From Moraxella osloensis (GTDB lineage Bacteria; Pseudomonadota; Gammaproteobacteria; Pseudomonadales; Moraxellaceae): a stretch of DNA of 64,000 nucleotides. The notes beneath the pieces are model-generated. The model was given only the letters and a program-made list of their open reading frames with translations, did no database searches and was not told the origin of the DNA. Below, piece by piece: positions 53,879-62,968 of the stretch. Within the stretch, counting starts at the first letter, position 1; each line of letters opens with the position of its first letter. The translations under genes and the position numbers were made by a program. The stretch spans positions 744,001 through 808,000 of the forward strand of contig NZ_CP014234.1 of the NCBI RefSeq assembly GCF_001553955.1, written 5' to 3'.

Positions 53879-55159
53879 ATGATGCCAAATAACCAAGCCG
53901 ACTTGCCAAAAAAGCCCACCGTCGCCATCATTGGCGCAGGTCCTGCTGGACTGATGGCGGCAGATTATCTGCGCCAGTTTGATGTTACAATCCACGTATT
54001 TGAACAAAAACCATCCCCTGCCCGCAAACTATTGATGGCCGGTAAATCTGGACTCAATATCTCGCACGCTGAGCCCGTTGATACCTTTGTCACGCGCTAT
54101 CAGCCCGACGACTGGCTTACGCCGCATATTGAAGATTTTAATGCGGCGCATATCCGTGATTTTATGACCCGCTTGGGGATTGAATCTTTTGTTGGCTCGA
54201 CAGGTCGCATCTTTCCTACCATGATGAAAGCCTCGCCACTGCTGCGGGCTTGGTTGCAAGCGCTGCAGCAGGACGGTGTAACGTTTTTTTATCGGCATAG
54301 CTGTGACGACATTGACGGCAAGCAAGCGACTTTTTCGGTAGCGCGTGAAAGCGGTAATCTGACTGTTAGCCAAAGCTTTGATGCGATTGTGTTGGCAACG
54401 GGTGCGATGTCATGGTCGCGGCTCGGTAGTGATGGCAAATGGCAGACATGGCTCAGCGACACAGAATTGACGCCGTTTTATGCCAGCAATGTCGGTATCT
54501 GTCGCCCACTGTCGCAGCCTTGGTCGGCGCATTTGCACCGCGATTTTGGCAAAGCATTAAAACGGGTGAAAGCCCAGCTGACATTGCCCGATGGCAAAAT
54601 TGAGCAGGGTTTTGGCGACATTATCATCACCCAGTATGGGATGGAAAGCGGGCTGATATACCGGCTCAATCGTGCCATGCGTGAGCAATTAAATCATACG
54701 GGCAAGGTATCACTACAACTTGATTTGCTACCTGATGTGGCTAACGAAAAATTATTGAGTAGTTTAAAAAATCCCAAAAAACAATCGCTAGCGAACCTTT
54801 GGCGAAAGGCAGGACTTGACCCTGTCAAAATCGCCTTACTCAGAGAAATCGTCGCAAAAACGCACTGGCATGATGCCGATAAAATGACAAAGGCAATCAA
54901 ACAGTTAACCGTAGAATTCGATAGTTTTCGACCGATTGAAGAGGCGATTAGCTGTGGCGGCGGGGTAAAACGCACCGCATTAACCGAGGATTTTGCGCTA
55001 AAATCCAATCCTTATATATTTTGCTGTGGTGAGATGCTTGATTGGGATGCGCCAACAGGTGGCTATCTGCTGACGGCTTGTTTTGCCACGGGTCGAGCCG
55101 CCGGACAAGGCGTGGCGCAGTTTTTAGCGTTATCCAAAAAATTGACGCAATGCACTTGA
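53879..55159 (+). CDS. BaiN/RdsA-type NAD(P)/FAD-dependent oxidoreductase (YhiN/HI0933 family)
   Basis: This 426-residue flavoprotein has an N-terminal dinucleotide motif VAIIGAGPAGLMAADYL (about 14-30), the family GKSGLNISHAE segment, a mid-region PLLRAWLQALQQDGV and a C-terminal FAD contact, FCCGEMLDWDAPTGGYLLTACFATGRAAG. Members of the BaiN/YhiN group reduce unsaturated substrates or have unknown reactions, so no substrate is proposed. The stop codon falls in the second copy of a 14-bp tandem repeat, so the last five or so residues are repeat-encoded. Confidence 0.9.
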   Translation: MMPNNQADLPKKPTVAIIGAGPAGLMAADYLRQFDVTIHVFEQKPSPARKLLMAGKSGLNISHAEPVDTFVTRYQPDDWLTPHIEDFNAAHIRDFMTRLGIESFVGSTGRIFPTMMKASPLLRAWLQALQQDGVTFFYRHSCDDIDGKQATFSVARESGNLTVSQSFDAIVLATGAMSWSRLGSDGKWQTWLSDTELTPFYASNVGICRPLSQPWSAHLHRDFGKALKRVKAQLTLPDGKIEQGFGDIIITQYGMESGLIYRLNRAMREQLNHTGKVSLQLDLLPDVANEKLLSSLKNPKKQSLANLWRKAGLDPVKIALLREIVAKTHWHDADKMTKAIKQLTVEFDSFRPIEEAISCGGGVKRTALTEDFALKSNPYIFCCGEMLDWDAPTGGYLLTACFATGRAAGQGVAQFLALSKKLTQCT

Positions 55160-55211
55160 CGCAATGCATTGGACGCAATGCACTTGACATAAGGCACTTG
55201 ACATAAGGTAC
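55142..55211. repeat. Five-copy 14-bp minisatellite
   Basis: Units at 55142, 55156, 55170, 55184 and 55198 share the pattern ttgac-(gcaatg/ataagg)-cac. The first two encode the end of the flavoprotein; the last abuts the stop codon of the permease remnant. Confidence 0.88.
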
Positions 55212-55757
55212 TTATCGACTGTGTAGATAGCGACTGTAAAAGTAGGCAAGCAAGAGCACAAGCGCACAAATCGGTAAGCACACAGGTAAAAACAGCGGAT
55301 TTTGCATCCCGCCGAACACTACCATCAGCGAGCCCAATGCCGCCAAAATCGGCGATATCACACCCAATAACATACTTTTAATATGACCTTGTTGCCATAA
55401 GCGAAACACCGCAAAGTAAAATACCAAATACAGCAAGTAACTCACCACAATCGCGATTTCTGAAATATCCATATCGCCAAGTAGCTGATTTTTCATCACC
55501 GCATAATGCACAGCCGCCCAAAACATAGATAAGACAAAACCTAGCAGCGCTGAAGCAACCGATAGCTGATAGTTGGGGGAGACCTGACGCAATTGCGTGC
55601 TAAACGGAATCAATGATTTGAGCGCTAAAGAATGCGGCAGACGAATCATCCCTAATACCAAGCCATTGACCGTACCCATCACTGAAATCACCACAAATAC
55701 CAAAAAGGCTTTGCCACACCCAAAAAAAGCTGCATGCCATGTTGCAACGATAAAAAA
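55212..55757 (-). pseudogene. C-terminal remnant of an APC-family amino-acid permease
   Basis: A 181-residue open frame runs without any ATG near its beginning. It starts mid-protein with FFIVATWHAAFFGCGKAF, continues VISVMGTVNGLVLGMIRLPHS and then four membrane helices to FYSRYLHSR. The blocks resemble the last third of APC-superfamily permeases (the segment before helix 8 through helix 12). A TGA precedes the frame at 55758-55760, and no other permease part is found upstream before mnmC (55853). A TTG inside could begin a 163-residue product, but a functional transporter is not possible. Most likely a 5'-deleted pseudogene; no insertion sequence is seen at the break. Confidence 0.7.
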
Positions 55758-55852
55758 TCAGTTATGCTATACCCCCTAATCGCTGTTTTCAAGCCTTGTA
55801 TTAGTAATATTTTATTTAGCACTAACTTTTAGTTATTTATTATGGGTCACTG

Positions 55853-57970
55853 ATGTCACAATCTAGCCAACCTCCTGTCTCAAGCTCAAGCTCAAGCTCA
55901 AGCTCAAGCAAAAGTAGCACCCCAGCAGCAACCATTCAAACCGCCAAACTGCACTGGCAGCTAGATGATAACGGCGTGACTGTCCCCATTTCTGGCGACT
56001 TTGGCGATGTTTATTTTTCCAAAACAGACGGCTTGGCAGAATCTCGCCATGTTTTTATTGATGGCAACGACTTAGCCACTCGCCTCGCTAATTTGCGGAA
56101 CTTTGAACGATTTGTCATCGGTGAAATTGGTTTTGGCACAGGGCTTAATATCTTGGCTATTTGGCAACTGTGGCAACAAATCAGACCTGACAATCACAGC
56201 CATTTACATATCATTACCACCGAAAAATTTCCCTTAAGCAAAACTGACCTTGAACAAGCATTGAGCGTGTGGACAGCGCTTGCTGGGTTATCACAACAGC
56301 TCATTGACAACTATCCACCGCCACTGGCTGGCTGCCATCGTTTGAACTGGTTTGACGAACGATTGACGATTGATTTATGGCTTGGCGATGCGACGAGTAG
56401 TTTGTCGCAAGTGACTGGGCAAGGCAAAGTCGATGCCTGGCTGCTTGATGGGTTTGCACCGAGCTGTAACCAAGAACTTTGGTCAGCGGATTTATTGGCT
56501 CAAATTGCAAGGTTATCCAAACCTCACACGACTTTGGCGACATTTAGCGTGGCAAGCGCAGTCAAACAGGGGCTAAAACATCAGGGTTTTAGCTTAGCCA
56601 AACGTAAAGGCTTTGGCAAAAAGCGAGAAATGCTCACCGCAAGCTTTCAACCTAAGTCAACATCCGCCAATTTTTGCGAAGCTTATTTTCGCTATAACAA
56701 AAAAATTAAACCATTTTTTGTTACCCTACCCTTTACTGACACGTTTGAATCCCGACGTCGTCAACGTCGAAAAGCCAATAAGGTTAAAGGCTTTGAACTA
56801 CCCAATTTTTCCGCCATCACAAAACCGCTGTCTGTGGCGGTGATTGGGGCTGGGGTGGCGGGGTTAAGCAGTGCGTATGCCTTAGCTGCCCGTGGACACA
56901 AGGTCACCATTTTTGATAAAGCTAAGCCATTGGCAGGCGCATCGGGCAATATCCGCGGTTTTCTTGCGCCAAAACTTACGAGCCTAAAACGCCTTGAAAC
57001 CAATCTACATGCGATTGGTTATTTGGCAAGCTGTCGATTTTATCCTTATTTGACCGCACAAACTGGTATTAACATCCTACAAACCACCGGCTGTGTGGAT
57101 TTACTCTCACACAATCGGTTACAACTTGATGAAGTCAAAGATTTCCCACCCCAATTTGCCCGTTTATTGACCGCTGAACAATCTAAAGCAATGACAGGTT
57201 TTGATGTCGGGCAAGCGATATTTTTGCCCAATGCCGGGTTAATCACTACCGCAAACTTTGCCCAAGCTGTTTTATGCCACCCCAATATCAGCTTTCAAAC
57301 CGAGGAATTAACCTATTTTCAGCAAGCCTATTTTCAGCAAGATTGCGACCAAGTGCTATTAACATTCACTGAGCATCAGCAGTTTTTTGACCATGTGATT
57401 TTGTGCATGGCGTTAGACACCTGCGATTTTTTACCCACCGTCAAACGCTTTAATCACAGCCGTGGGCAAGTGACGTGGTTTGCTGTCGATGAGCATGATA
57501 AAGCGCAATTGCCAAAACTGCCGCTAAAGTATGGCAGTTATTACGCCAGTTTTAACGAGAACAGCAAACGCCATGTCATGCTTGGGGCAAGTTTTGTCAG
57601 GGATACCTTGGATACCACGCCAGCCACCACTGACCACCAGATGAATGTGGCAGATTTGGCGGCTGCGGTGCCCGATTTGGTCAACAACACCGATATGTTT
57701 ACTGTCGAAAAAAACCTACGCCATTGGCAGGGTCGCGCCAGTATCCGCAGCCAAACCGTGGATTATCTACCCCTAGTTGGGCAGGTGTGGCAAGCGGGTT
57801 ATGAAAGCAACAGCCGAGTCTGGAGCTTTTCGGCATTGGGGTCAAAAGGCTATGCTTATGCCCCGATTTGTAGTGAGCTGTTGGCGGGACTGATGTGTGG
57901 GGAAATATTGCCGTTAGCTAACAACATGGTCAACAGTTTAAGCCCCAATCGCAAGGTCATTCGGCGCTAA
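55853..57970 (+). CDS. mnmC: Bifunctional tRNA modification enzyme MnmC
   Basis: MnmC completes the mnm5s2U modification at wobble uridine 34. The N-terminal domain (about 30-275) is the SAM methyltransferase (FVIGEIGFGTGLNIL; VDAWLLDGFAPSCNQELWS). The C-terminal domain (from about 325) is the FAD-dependent demodifying oxidase (VAVIGAGVAGLSSAYAL; GRASIRSQTVDYLPLVG). The 705 residues are normal. The first 20 residues are a Ser run made by a hexanucleotide repeat. The start codon has only a weak ribosome binding site. It ends two bases before the end of the opposite-strand glycosyltransferase gene. Confidence 0.95.
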   Translation: MSQSSQPPVSSSSSSSSSSKSSTPAATIQTAKLHWQLDDNGVTVPISGDFGDVYFSKTDGLAESRHVFIDGNDLATRLANLRNFERFVIGEIGFGTGLNILAIWQLWQQIRPDNHSHLHIITTEKFPLSKTDLEQALSVWTALAGLSQQLIDNYPPPLAGCHRLNWFDERLTIDLWLGDATSSLSQVTGQGKVDAWLLDGFAPSCNQELWSADLLAQIARLSKPHTTLATFSVASAVKQGLKHQGFSLAKRKGFGKKREMLTASFQPKSTSANFCEAYFRYNKKIKPFFVTLPFTDTFESRRRQRRKANKVKGFELPNFSAITKPLSVAVIGAGVAGLSSAYALAARGHKVTIFDKAKPLAGASGNIRGFLAPKLTSLKRLETNLHAIGYLASCRFYPYLTAQTGINILQTTGCVDLLSHNRLQLDEVKDFPPQFARLLTAEQSKAMTGFDVGQAIFLPNAGLITTANFAQAVLCHPNISFQTEELTYFQQAYFQQDCDQVLLTFTEHQQFFDHVILCMALDTCDFLPTVKRFNHSRGQVTWFAVDEHDKAQLPKLPLKYGSYYASFNENSKRHVMLGASFVRDTLDTTPATTDHQMNVADLAAAVPDLVNNTDMFTVEKNLRHWQGRASIRSQTVDYLPLVGQVWQAGYESNSRVWSFSALGSKGYAYAPICSELLAGLMCGEILPLANNMVNSLSPNRKVIRR
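55879..55908 (+). repeat. Hexanucleotide repeat in mnmC
   Basis: Five perfect copies of ctcaag encode a Ser-Ser run close to the N-terminus of MnmC. The unit is a multiple of three, so slippage would change length but not frame. Confidence 0.88.
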
Positions 57971-57971
57971 G

Positions 57972-58781
57972 TTATTTTCTTAAAAGTTTTTGATAAACCA
58001 AACTGCGTAAACTATTTGGCAATAATCGCACCGGTAAGCGAATGGCGAGGTTTTTAAGCAATTGCGCAATAGGCAAAAACCCTTGTTGATAAAAGCTTTG
58101 CTGAATAGCCCACTCGTAACGGGCATACGCCAAGCCCCCGCGCCGTTCATACATTGCATCCCCTGCCCGTGCATACACCAGCACCTCGGACAAATTGGCA
58201 AACTGATAGTCAGCGAGCAACAACCGCACCCACAAATCATAGTCTTCAAACAGCGGCGCATGCCGATAGCTACCGACCGCTTGTACCGCTGATTTTTTGA
58301 AGGCAACCGTCATGTGGTTGATGGGATTGCGCGACTTGGCTGAGGCAAAAATTGCCTCGTGTGAGGTTGGCACCGTGCGAGATTTTTTCCCCTGTGATAG
58401 CTGCTTTTCAAATTCAATGATTTGCCCGCCCAACACGTCAATTTCGGGATGATTTTGGATAAAGTTGATTTGCTGCTCAAAGCGGTTAGCCACACAGATA
58501 TCATCCGTATCCATACGCATGACCCAGTCATGTTGACAAGCGTTTAGACCTGCATTCAAAGCCTGTCCAAGCCCGACGTTTTTTGTTAAAGCGATAATCG
58601 TTAACGGCAGTTGCGGCTTAAACTCTTGTACCACTTTTTGTAATGCCAAATTGATTGGACCATCAAAAACCAATACAACTTCATCGGCTTGTCGTGTTTG
58701 GTTGACCAAGCTGGTTAGACATTCGGCTAGAAATTCGGGGTTTTCTTTGTCGTATAGGGACATCAATACAGAAAATTTCAT
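57972..58781 (-). CDS. Family 2 glycosyltransferase
   Basis: This 269-residue GT-A enzyme has the N-terminal UDP-sugar site FSVLMSLYDKENPEFLAECL, the DxD-type metal motif MRMDTDDI (about 91-98) and the acceptor-side EDYDLWVRLL. It is the last gene of the pseudaminic-acid glycan cluster, with its ATG overlapping the upstream GT14 stop by four bases. Donor and acceptor cannot be read. The tail is basic and hydrophobic, which would fit membrane association. Confidence 0.88.
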   Translation of the reverse strand: MKFSVLMSLYDKENPEFLAECLTSLVNQTRQADEVVLVFDGPINLALQKVVQEFKPQLPLTIIALTKNVGLGQALNAGLNACQHDWVMRMDTDDICVANRFEQQINFIQNHPEIDVLGGQIIEFEKQLSQGKKSRTVPTSHEAIFASAKSRNPINHMTVAFKKSAVQAVGSYRHAPLFEDYDLWVRLLLADYQFANLSEVLVYARAGDAMYERRGGLAYARYEWAIQQSFYQQGFLPIAQLLKNLAIRLPVRLLPNSLRSLVYQKLLRK

Positions 58782-59602
58782 GTTAACTCACCCAGCCAAG
58801 TCAATGCCACATCCTTTTTTACTTTACGGGCAAACCAATAGCCATTAAATTTCGCCTGCTCAAGCTTTAATAAATCCAAATAAATCGGGCTATTACCATT
58901 ATTCACATTTTTATCAAAAATAATTTGTCGGCGGTTATCATTACTTAGGCGAATTTGATTGGTTAATTTTTCAGTAATTAGGGTTTGAAAAAAGTGTTCA
59001 TCGGGCACCAGCTTGTGACGGAAAAAATCACTGTATTCATCGGTAAAAGGCATAATTTTTTCCCAGTCTGCACGCGTCACTGAAAACCATTGTGAGCCAA
59101 AATAAATGGGCGAGTGATAGGGTTTTACTTTTGCCACGGCCTGTTGCAGTTTGGTGATGATTTTACCCGTCAATTGCCGTTGCCAGTTGCTGTCGGCATG
59201 GGGGCTGTCCATAATAAAGCGATACGCATACTGTGGCGCCCTCTCGCAGGTCATCATCGCCTGAAAATCAAACCGCTGTTGCCACTGTTTTTCTATCACT
59301 TCAAATGGTTGTAACACCACATCTTCACCGCTTAACAGGTGAAAATAAGCATTGTCCTCATTGGCAAACGCCGTTTCAAACAATTTTAATGTTGCTTCAA
59401 TTTGGCTAAACCCGCCCCAACGCACCGATACCCTGTCGCTGAGCAAAACGACATTGGCTAGCTGTGCAGTCTCAGCCTCAGGAAAATAATTAGATTTAGC
59501 ATCCATATGCACATAAAAATTGACGTTTGGCTGAATTTTCGCCAGCTTAATAAAATAACTGATATCTTGATGGGCTTGGATAAGTAAGGCGTGTTTTTTC
59601 AT
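58778..59602 (-). CDS. GT14-type (core-2/I-branching-like) glycosyltransferase
   Basis: From ATG 59602 this has 274 residues. The N-terminus KKHALLIQAHQDISYFIKLAK, then FYVHMDAKS, WGGFSQIEATL, FHLLSGEDVVLQP and the later IYFGSQWFSVTR match bacterial core-2/I-branching beta-1,6-N-acetylglucosaminyltransferase-like proteins. They lack a DxD requirement. The C-terminus holds VPDEHFFQTLI. It starts four bases after the GT52 gene's stop, in the same operon. A branching GlcNAc transfer is likely by family but unproven. Confidence 0.8.
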   Translation of the reverse strand: MKKHALLIQAHQDISYFIKLAKIQPNVNFYVHMDAKSNYFPEAETAQLANVVLLSDRVSVRWGGFSQIEATLKLFETAFANEDNAYFHLLSGEDVVLQPFEVIEKQWQQRFDFQAMMTCERAPQYAYRFIMDSPHADSNWQRQLTGKIITKLQQAVAKVKPYHSPIYFGSQWFSVTRADWEKIMPFTDEYSDFFRHKLVPDEHFFQTLITEKLTNQIRLSNDNRRQIIFDKNVNNGNSPIYLDLLKLEQAKFNGYWFARKVKKDVALTWLGELT

Positions 59603-59606
59603 GCGG

Positions 59607-60608
59607 TTACCCTTTGAACCCATTTAGATTATCTGCGTCATCTAAATTAATGAGGGTAAAACCACGACTGGCAAGAAACTGATACGCATCAGGGAATTTA
59701 TTCCATAGTGTTTGGGTATATACCATAAATACTTGGGTGCGGGGAAATTCTTTGAGCGAGAACACGGCAGTGCTGATAAAGGTATAAATTTCAAAGCGTT
59801 GCTGGGGGTTTTGTTGCAATGCCTCGCTTAGATAATCTTCAATGATTTTATCGCTATCAATCACCGGCAAAAGATGGCTAAAATCCAATTTTTCTCGCGG
59901 GTGTGGACAAAATGCGTCAAGGTGAAATACCTTGACCATTGTTTCTACAATATCAGCATAAGCTTTGTCACCGATAAAATTGTCGAGGGCTTGCCCCAAT
60001 AACAGCCGTTTTACCGGCAAATTTTCATCAGGCTGATTGTCTGCTTTATCAAACAAATAAACAGGCTCGGTAGTAGCTATGATATTTTTTTCCTGAGGAA
60101 AAATGGTGAAATGTTTTTTGGAGATAGCCAAAATACTAGGGATACTGGGATAAGTAATGCCCGCAACGCGTTTAAACAGTTGTAATGGTAAGGATTTTGG
60201 TAACGGTTGAAAATAGCTAGAGTTGGGGAAAATATTAGCGGTGCCGTCATCAAAGGTATACAGCTGTTGGAATTTTACTTTAGAAATAACATATTGCAAA
60301 AACAACACGTCAATACTGGCAAGATAGACGTTTTCGATAGGTTTTTGCCAAATATCAAGCATGTTAAGTGTGGTTTTGATGTGGTTTAGGGTGACAAAAC
60401 GTTCGCCCCAGGTTTTATTGTTCAATTCGATAAAGGCGGATTTTTGGCAGACTTGCTCAAGTTGTTCAAAATAATAGCGGTGTTTGGGCTCGCTTTTTGA
60501 ATGGATGCCATACGGCAAATAAAGCCCTATAAAGGGGGTACTGTGTTGCTTAATAATTTGCTTGGCAATCAACACTTGCAAGGGGGTGATACAAATAATG
60601 AGATTCAT
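59607..60608 (-). CDS. GT52-family glycosyltransferase, probable nonulosonate (sialyl/pseudaminyl) transferase
   Basis: This 333-residue protein starts NLIICITPLQVLIA, a family opening shared with the Lst-type sialyltransferases. The segment YTFDDGTANIFPNSSYF is the DDG block of GT52, and a CPHPRE motif lies at about 236-241. These are typical of Pasteurellaceae/Neisseria LOS sialyltransferases. The neighbouring PseI and PseG-PseH suggest pseudaminic acid rather than sialic acid as donor sugar, an inference. Its ATG overlaps the flippase stop by four bases. Confidence 0.7.
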   Translation of the reverse strand: MNLIICITPLQVLIAKQIIKQHSTPFIGLYLPYGIHSKSEPKHRYYFEQLEQVCQKSAFIELNNKTWGERFVTLNHIKTTLNMLDIWQKPIENVYLASIDVLFLQYVISKVKFQQLYTFDDGTANIFPNSSYFQPLPKSLPLQLFKRVAGITYPSIPSILAISKKHFTIFPQEKNIIATTEPVYLFDKADNQPDENLPVKRLLLGQALDNFIGDKAYADIVETMVKVFHLDAFCPHPREKLDFSHLLPVIDSDKIIEDYLSEALQQNPQQRFEIYTFISTAVFSLKEFPRTQVFMVYTQTLWNKFPDAYQFLASRGFTLINLDDADNLNGFKG

Positions 60609-61861
60609 GGCGTTTTTTTGACCTTTTCCACCTGCAGCGTATAATAATATAACAGCGGCAAAATCACCACGCCACTAATAATAGTCGCATACGGCACCAC
60701 CGCCAGTGATACGCCACTTAACACCCACAAGGCAACCAAATACACCACCGTTGAGATGACGGAACACAGTGAGATTTGCGCGCTTTTGGCATGATAAAAC
60801 AAAAAATTCACCAACAACAAATACGGAATTATCAGCGAAAACGCCAGTACAAACATCACTACATAATACTGGCTTTGGGCAAAATCTGCCCCCAATAGCC
60901 ACGCCATTAATGACGACGGCATCGCCCAAGCCATGGCAGTCAATATAACAGGCACCATCAAACTCAGCCAAAACAGTCGATGCAATTGCATCACTGTCAT
61001 GCGCTGCGATTTTAGCCGTTCATATAAGTGAGGCACCAGCGCAGAATTGACCGCCATAATCACAATAGTCAAGCTACTGGCGACTTGCACGCCTGCCGAG
61101 TATACGCCTAGCTCATGACTGCTAAACCGCTGGTGAATCAACACTCGGTCAAGTTGCCCTTTGATGGTATAGCTTAACCCATGTAACAGCAGCGGCAAGC
61201 CTAGGGTTAAAATATAGCCAAGTCCCAGTTTGAGCCGTTTTGGGGTAAAGCGAAATTTGATAGCAAATTGGTATTTTGCCCACGCCAACGCTGCCACAAA
61301 AGTAACCCCATGCGCCAAGATAATCGCGATAAGACGCTGGGCAACTTTATCCGTGGTATCGCCCGCAAAAAACTGAAAAATCAGCACCGTCCATAGTAAA
61401 TTTCCCAAGGCTAAGCCCAATTGGATGGTCAGATAGCTAAACGGGCGTTTTTGGCATTGCCGCAGTGCCAGTTGGTTTTGAATCAAGGTTTGCAAAAAGG
61501 CAGTAAAAAAGCAGTAAAATAACAATTCGCTATGTAACAGCCAGCTAATCGCTGTGCCAATCAGCAGCACGCCCACGCTATATAGCCCACCCGCCAGTAA
61601 AATATTGCCCAGCCCATGCCTGCCATACACATAAAAATAACGGGTCAAAGCGCCATTTTGCGACAGACTCATGGCGATTACAATAAATGCCGTGAGCGAT
61701 AAATAATAAGACAAATCACCAAAGCCCGTCGTTCCCAATACCCGTGTCAAATAGGGCAATAGCAAAAACGGCACGGCTTTGGCGGTCATCTCGCCCACCA
61801 CATAAATCAGGCTGTCTTTGAGCAAAGCAGAGTGTGTTAAACGTTTGATTTTATTTAACAT
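60605..61861 (-). CDS. Wzx-type polysaccharide flippase
   Basis: This 418-residue membrane protein has about 12 helices. The N-terminal SLIYVVGEMTAKAVPFLLLPYLTRVLG matches the Wzx/RfbX MOP-superfamily start, and FGDLSYYLSL follows. It would flip lipid-linked glycan units across the inner membrane. It is linked to pseI by a TAATG overlap of one base, so translational coupling is likely. No Wzy polymerase is in the visible part. Confidence 0.88.
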   Translation of the reverse strand: MLNKIKRLTHSALLKDSLIYVVGEMTAKAVPFLLLPYLTRVLGTTGFGDLSYYLSLTAFIVIAMSLSQNGALTRYFYVYGRHGLGNILLAGGLYSVGVLLIGTAISWLLHSELLFYCFFTAFLQTLIQNQLALRQCQKRPFSYLTIQLGLALGNLLWTVLIFQFFAGDTTDKVAQRLIAIILAHGVTFVAALAWAKYQFAIKFRFTPKRLKLGLGYILTLGLPLLLHGLSYTIKGQLDRVLIHQRFSSHELGVYSAGVQVASSLTIVIMAVNSALVPHLYERLKSQRMTVMQLHRLFWLSLMVPVILTAMAWAMPSSLMAWLLGADFAQSQYYVVMFVLAFSLIIPYLLLVNFLFYHAKSAQISLCSVISTVVYLVALWVLSGVSLAVVPYATIISGVVILPLLYYYTLQVEKVKKTP

Positions 61862-62925
61862 TACCTTTCAAGAACATCCCACGAGGTAGCGGTATTGGCT
61901 TGGATATCCGTTAGCACTTTTTTGCCCATTAATTCATCATAAAACTTCGGGGCAAGCCCAAAGCCAGGGCGAACGCTTCGGATACAGCTTTCATCAATCA
62001 CATCCCCTGCCGTCATGTCTTTGACAAAATACAGTGAACGGCGAAATTGCGCATTGCCGATTTCGCTTGATTTTCGCCCATAATCGACTTGTCCGAGCGA
62101 CTGCCAAGCGGTTTTGCTATCACGGCAGAGCGCGGTGAGTTCGTCTTTTTCCAGTGAAAAGCTGTCATCCGCCCCGCCGCCATTGCGATCTAGGGTGACG
62201 TGTTTTTCAATGATACACGCCCCCAATGCCACGCTTGTCACGGCGGTGGTGTTGTCAAGCGTATGGTCGGATAAGCCAATCGGCACGCCAAAACGGCGCT
62301 GCATATCGGTGATGGTACGCAGGTTATAGTCCTGTGCGGGAGCTGGGTAGCCACTCACGCAGTGCAATAACGCAAGCTGCTTGCAGCCGCCATCACGAGC
62401 GGCGGCAATCGCCTCGGCAATTTCGGTTTGGTCCGCCATCCCTGTGGAGATAATCATTGGCTTGCCGGTACTTGCTACATATTTGATAAGCGGTAAATCA
62501 ATGGCTTCAAACGAAGCGATTTTGTACGCTGGCGCGTTCAAATCCTCGAGCAAATCCACCGCAGTAAAGTCAAACGGTGAGCTAAACATGGTGATACCGA
62601 CTTTGTGGGCGTGCTCAAACAATGGTTTATGCCAGTCCCACGGCGTGTAAGCTTCTTGGTACAAGTCATATAAGGTACGCCCGTCCCACAGTCCCCCATG
62701 AATTTGGAAGTCAGCGGCGCTGCTGTTGAGGGTGATGGTATCTGCGGTGTAAGTTTGCATTTTGACCGCATCAGCACCGCACGCCTTTGCCATGTCAATG
62801 ATACGGTAAGCGTTATTGATGTCGCCGTTGTGGTTGGCGGACATTTCAGCAATGATATATGGCGCATGGTCAATGCCGATTGGGCGATTGTTAATGCTGA
62901 AATTTTGATTCATATTTTGATTCAT
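61861..62925 (-). CDS. pseI: Pseudaminic acid synthase
   Basis: PseI condenses a 2,4-diacetamido-hexose with phosphoenolpyruvate to make pseudaminic acid. The 354 residues contain a NeuB-type TIM barrel (IIAEMSANHNGD; GADAVKMQTYTADTI; KIASFEAIDLPLIKYVAS; GLSDHTLDNTTA; EKHVTLDRNGGGADDSFSLE) and a C-terminal SAF antifreeze-like domain (RSVRPGFGLAPKFYDEL). The ADDSFS and ASFEA forms point to PseI rather than NeuB. ATG 62925 was chosen; a GTG lies two codons upstream. The first residues include a Met-Asn-Gln-Asn repeat. Confidence 0.93.
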   Translation of the reverse strand: MNQNMNQNFSINNRPIGIDHAPYIIAEMSANHNGDINNAYRIIDMAKACGADAVKMQTYTADTITLNSSAADFQIHGGLWDGRTLYDLYQEAYTPWDWHKPLFEHAHKVGITMFSSPFDFTAVDLLEDLNAPAYKIASFEAIDLPLIKYVASTGKPMIISTGMADQTEIAEAIAAARDGGCKQLALLHCVSGYPAPAQDYNLRTITDMQRRFGVPIGLSDHTLDNTTAVTSVALGACIIEKHVTLDRNGGGADDSFSLEKDELTALCRDSKTAWQSLGQVDYGRKSSEIGNAQFRRSLYFVKDMTAGDVIDESCIRSVRPGFGLAPKFYDELMGKKVLTDIQANTATSWDVLER

Positions 62926-62968
62926 AGACACCCCGTTTTTTTCATATATACCCCACTCAGACCCACCC

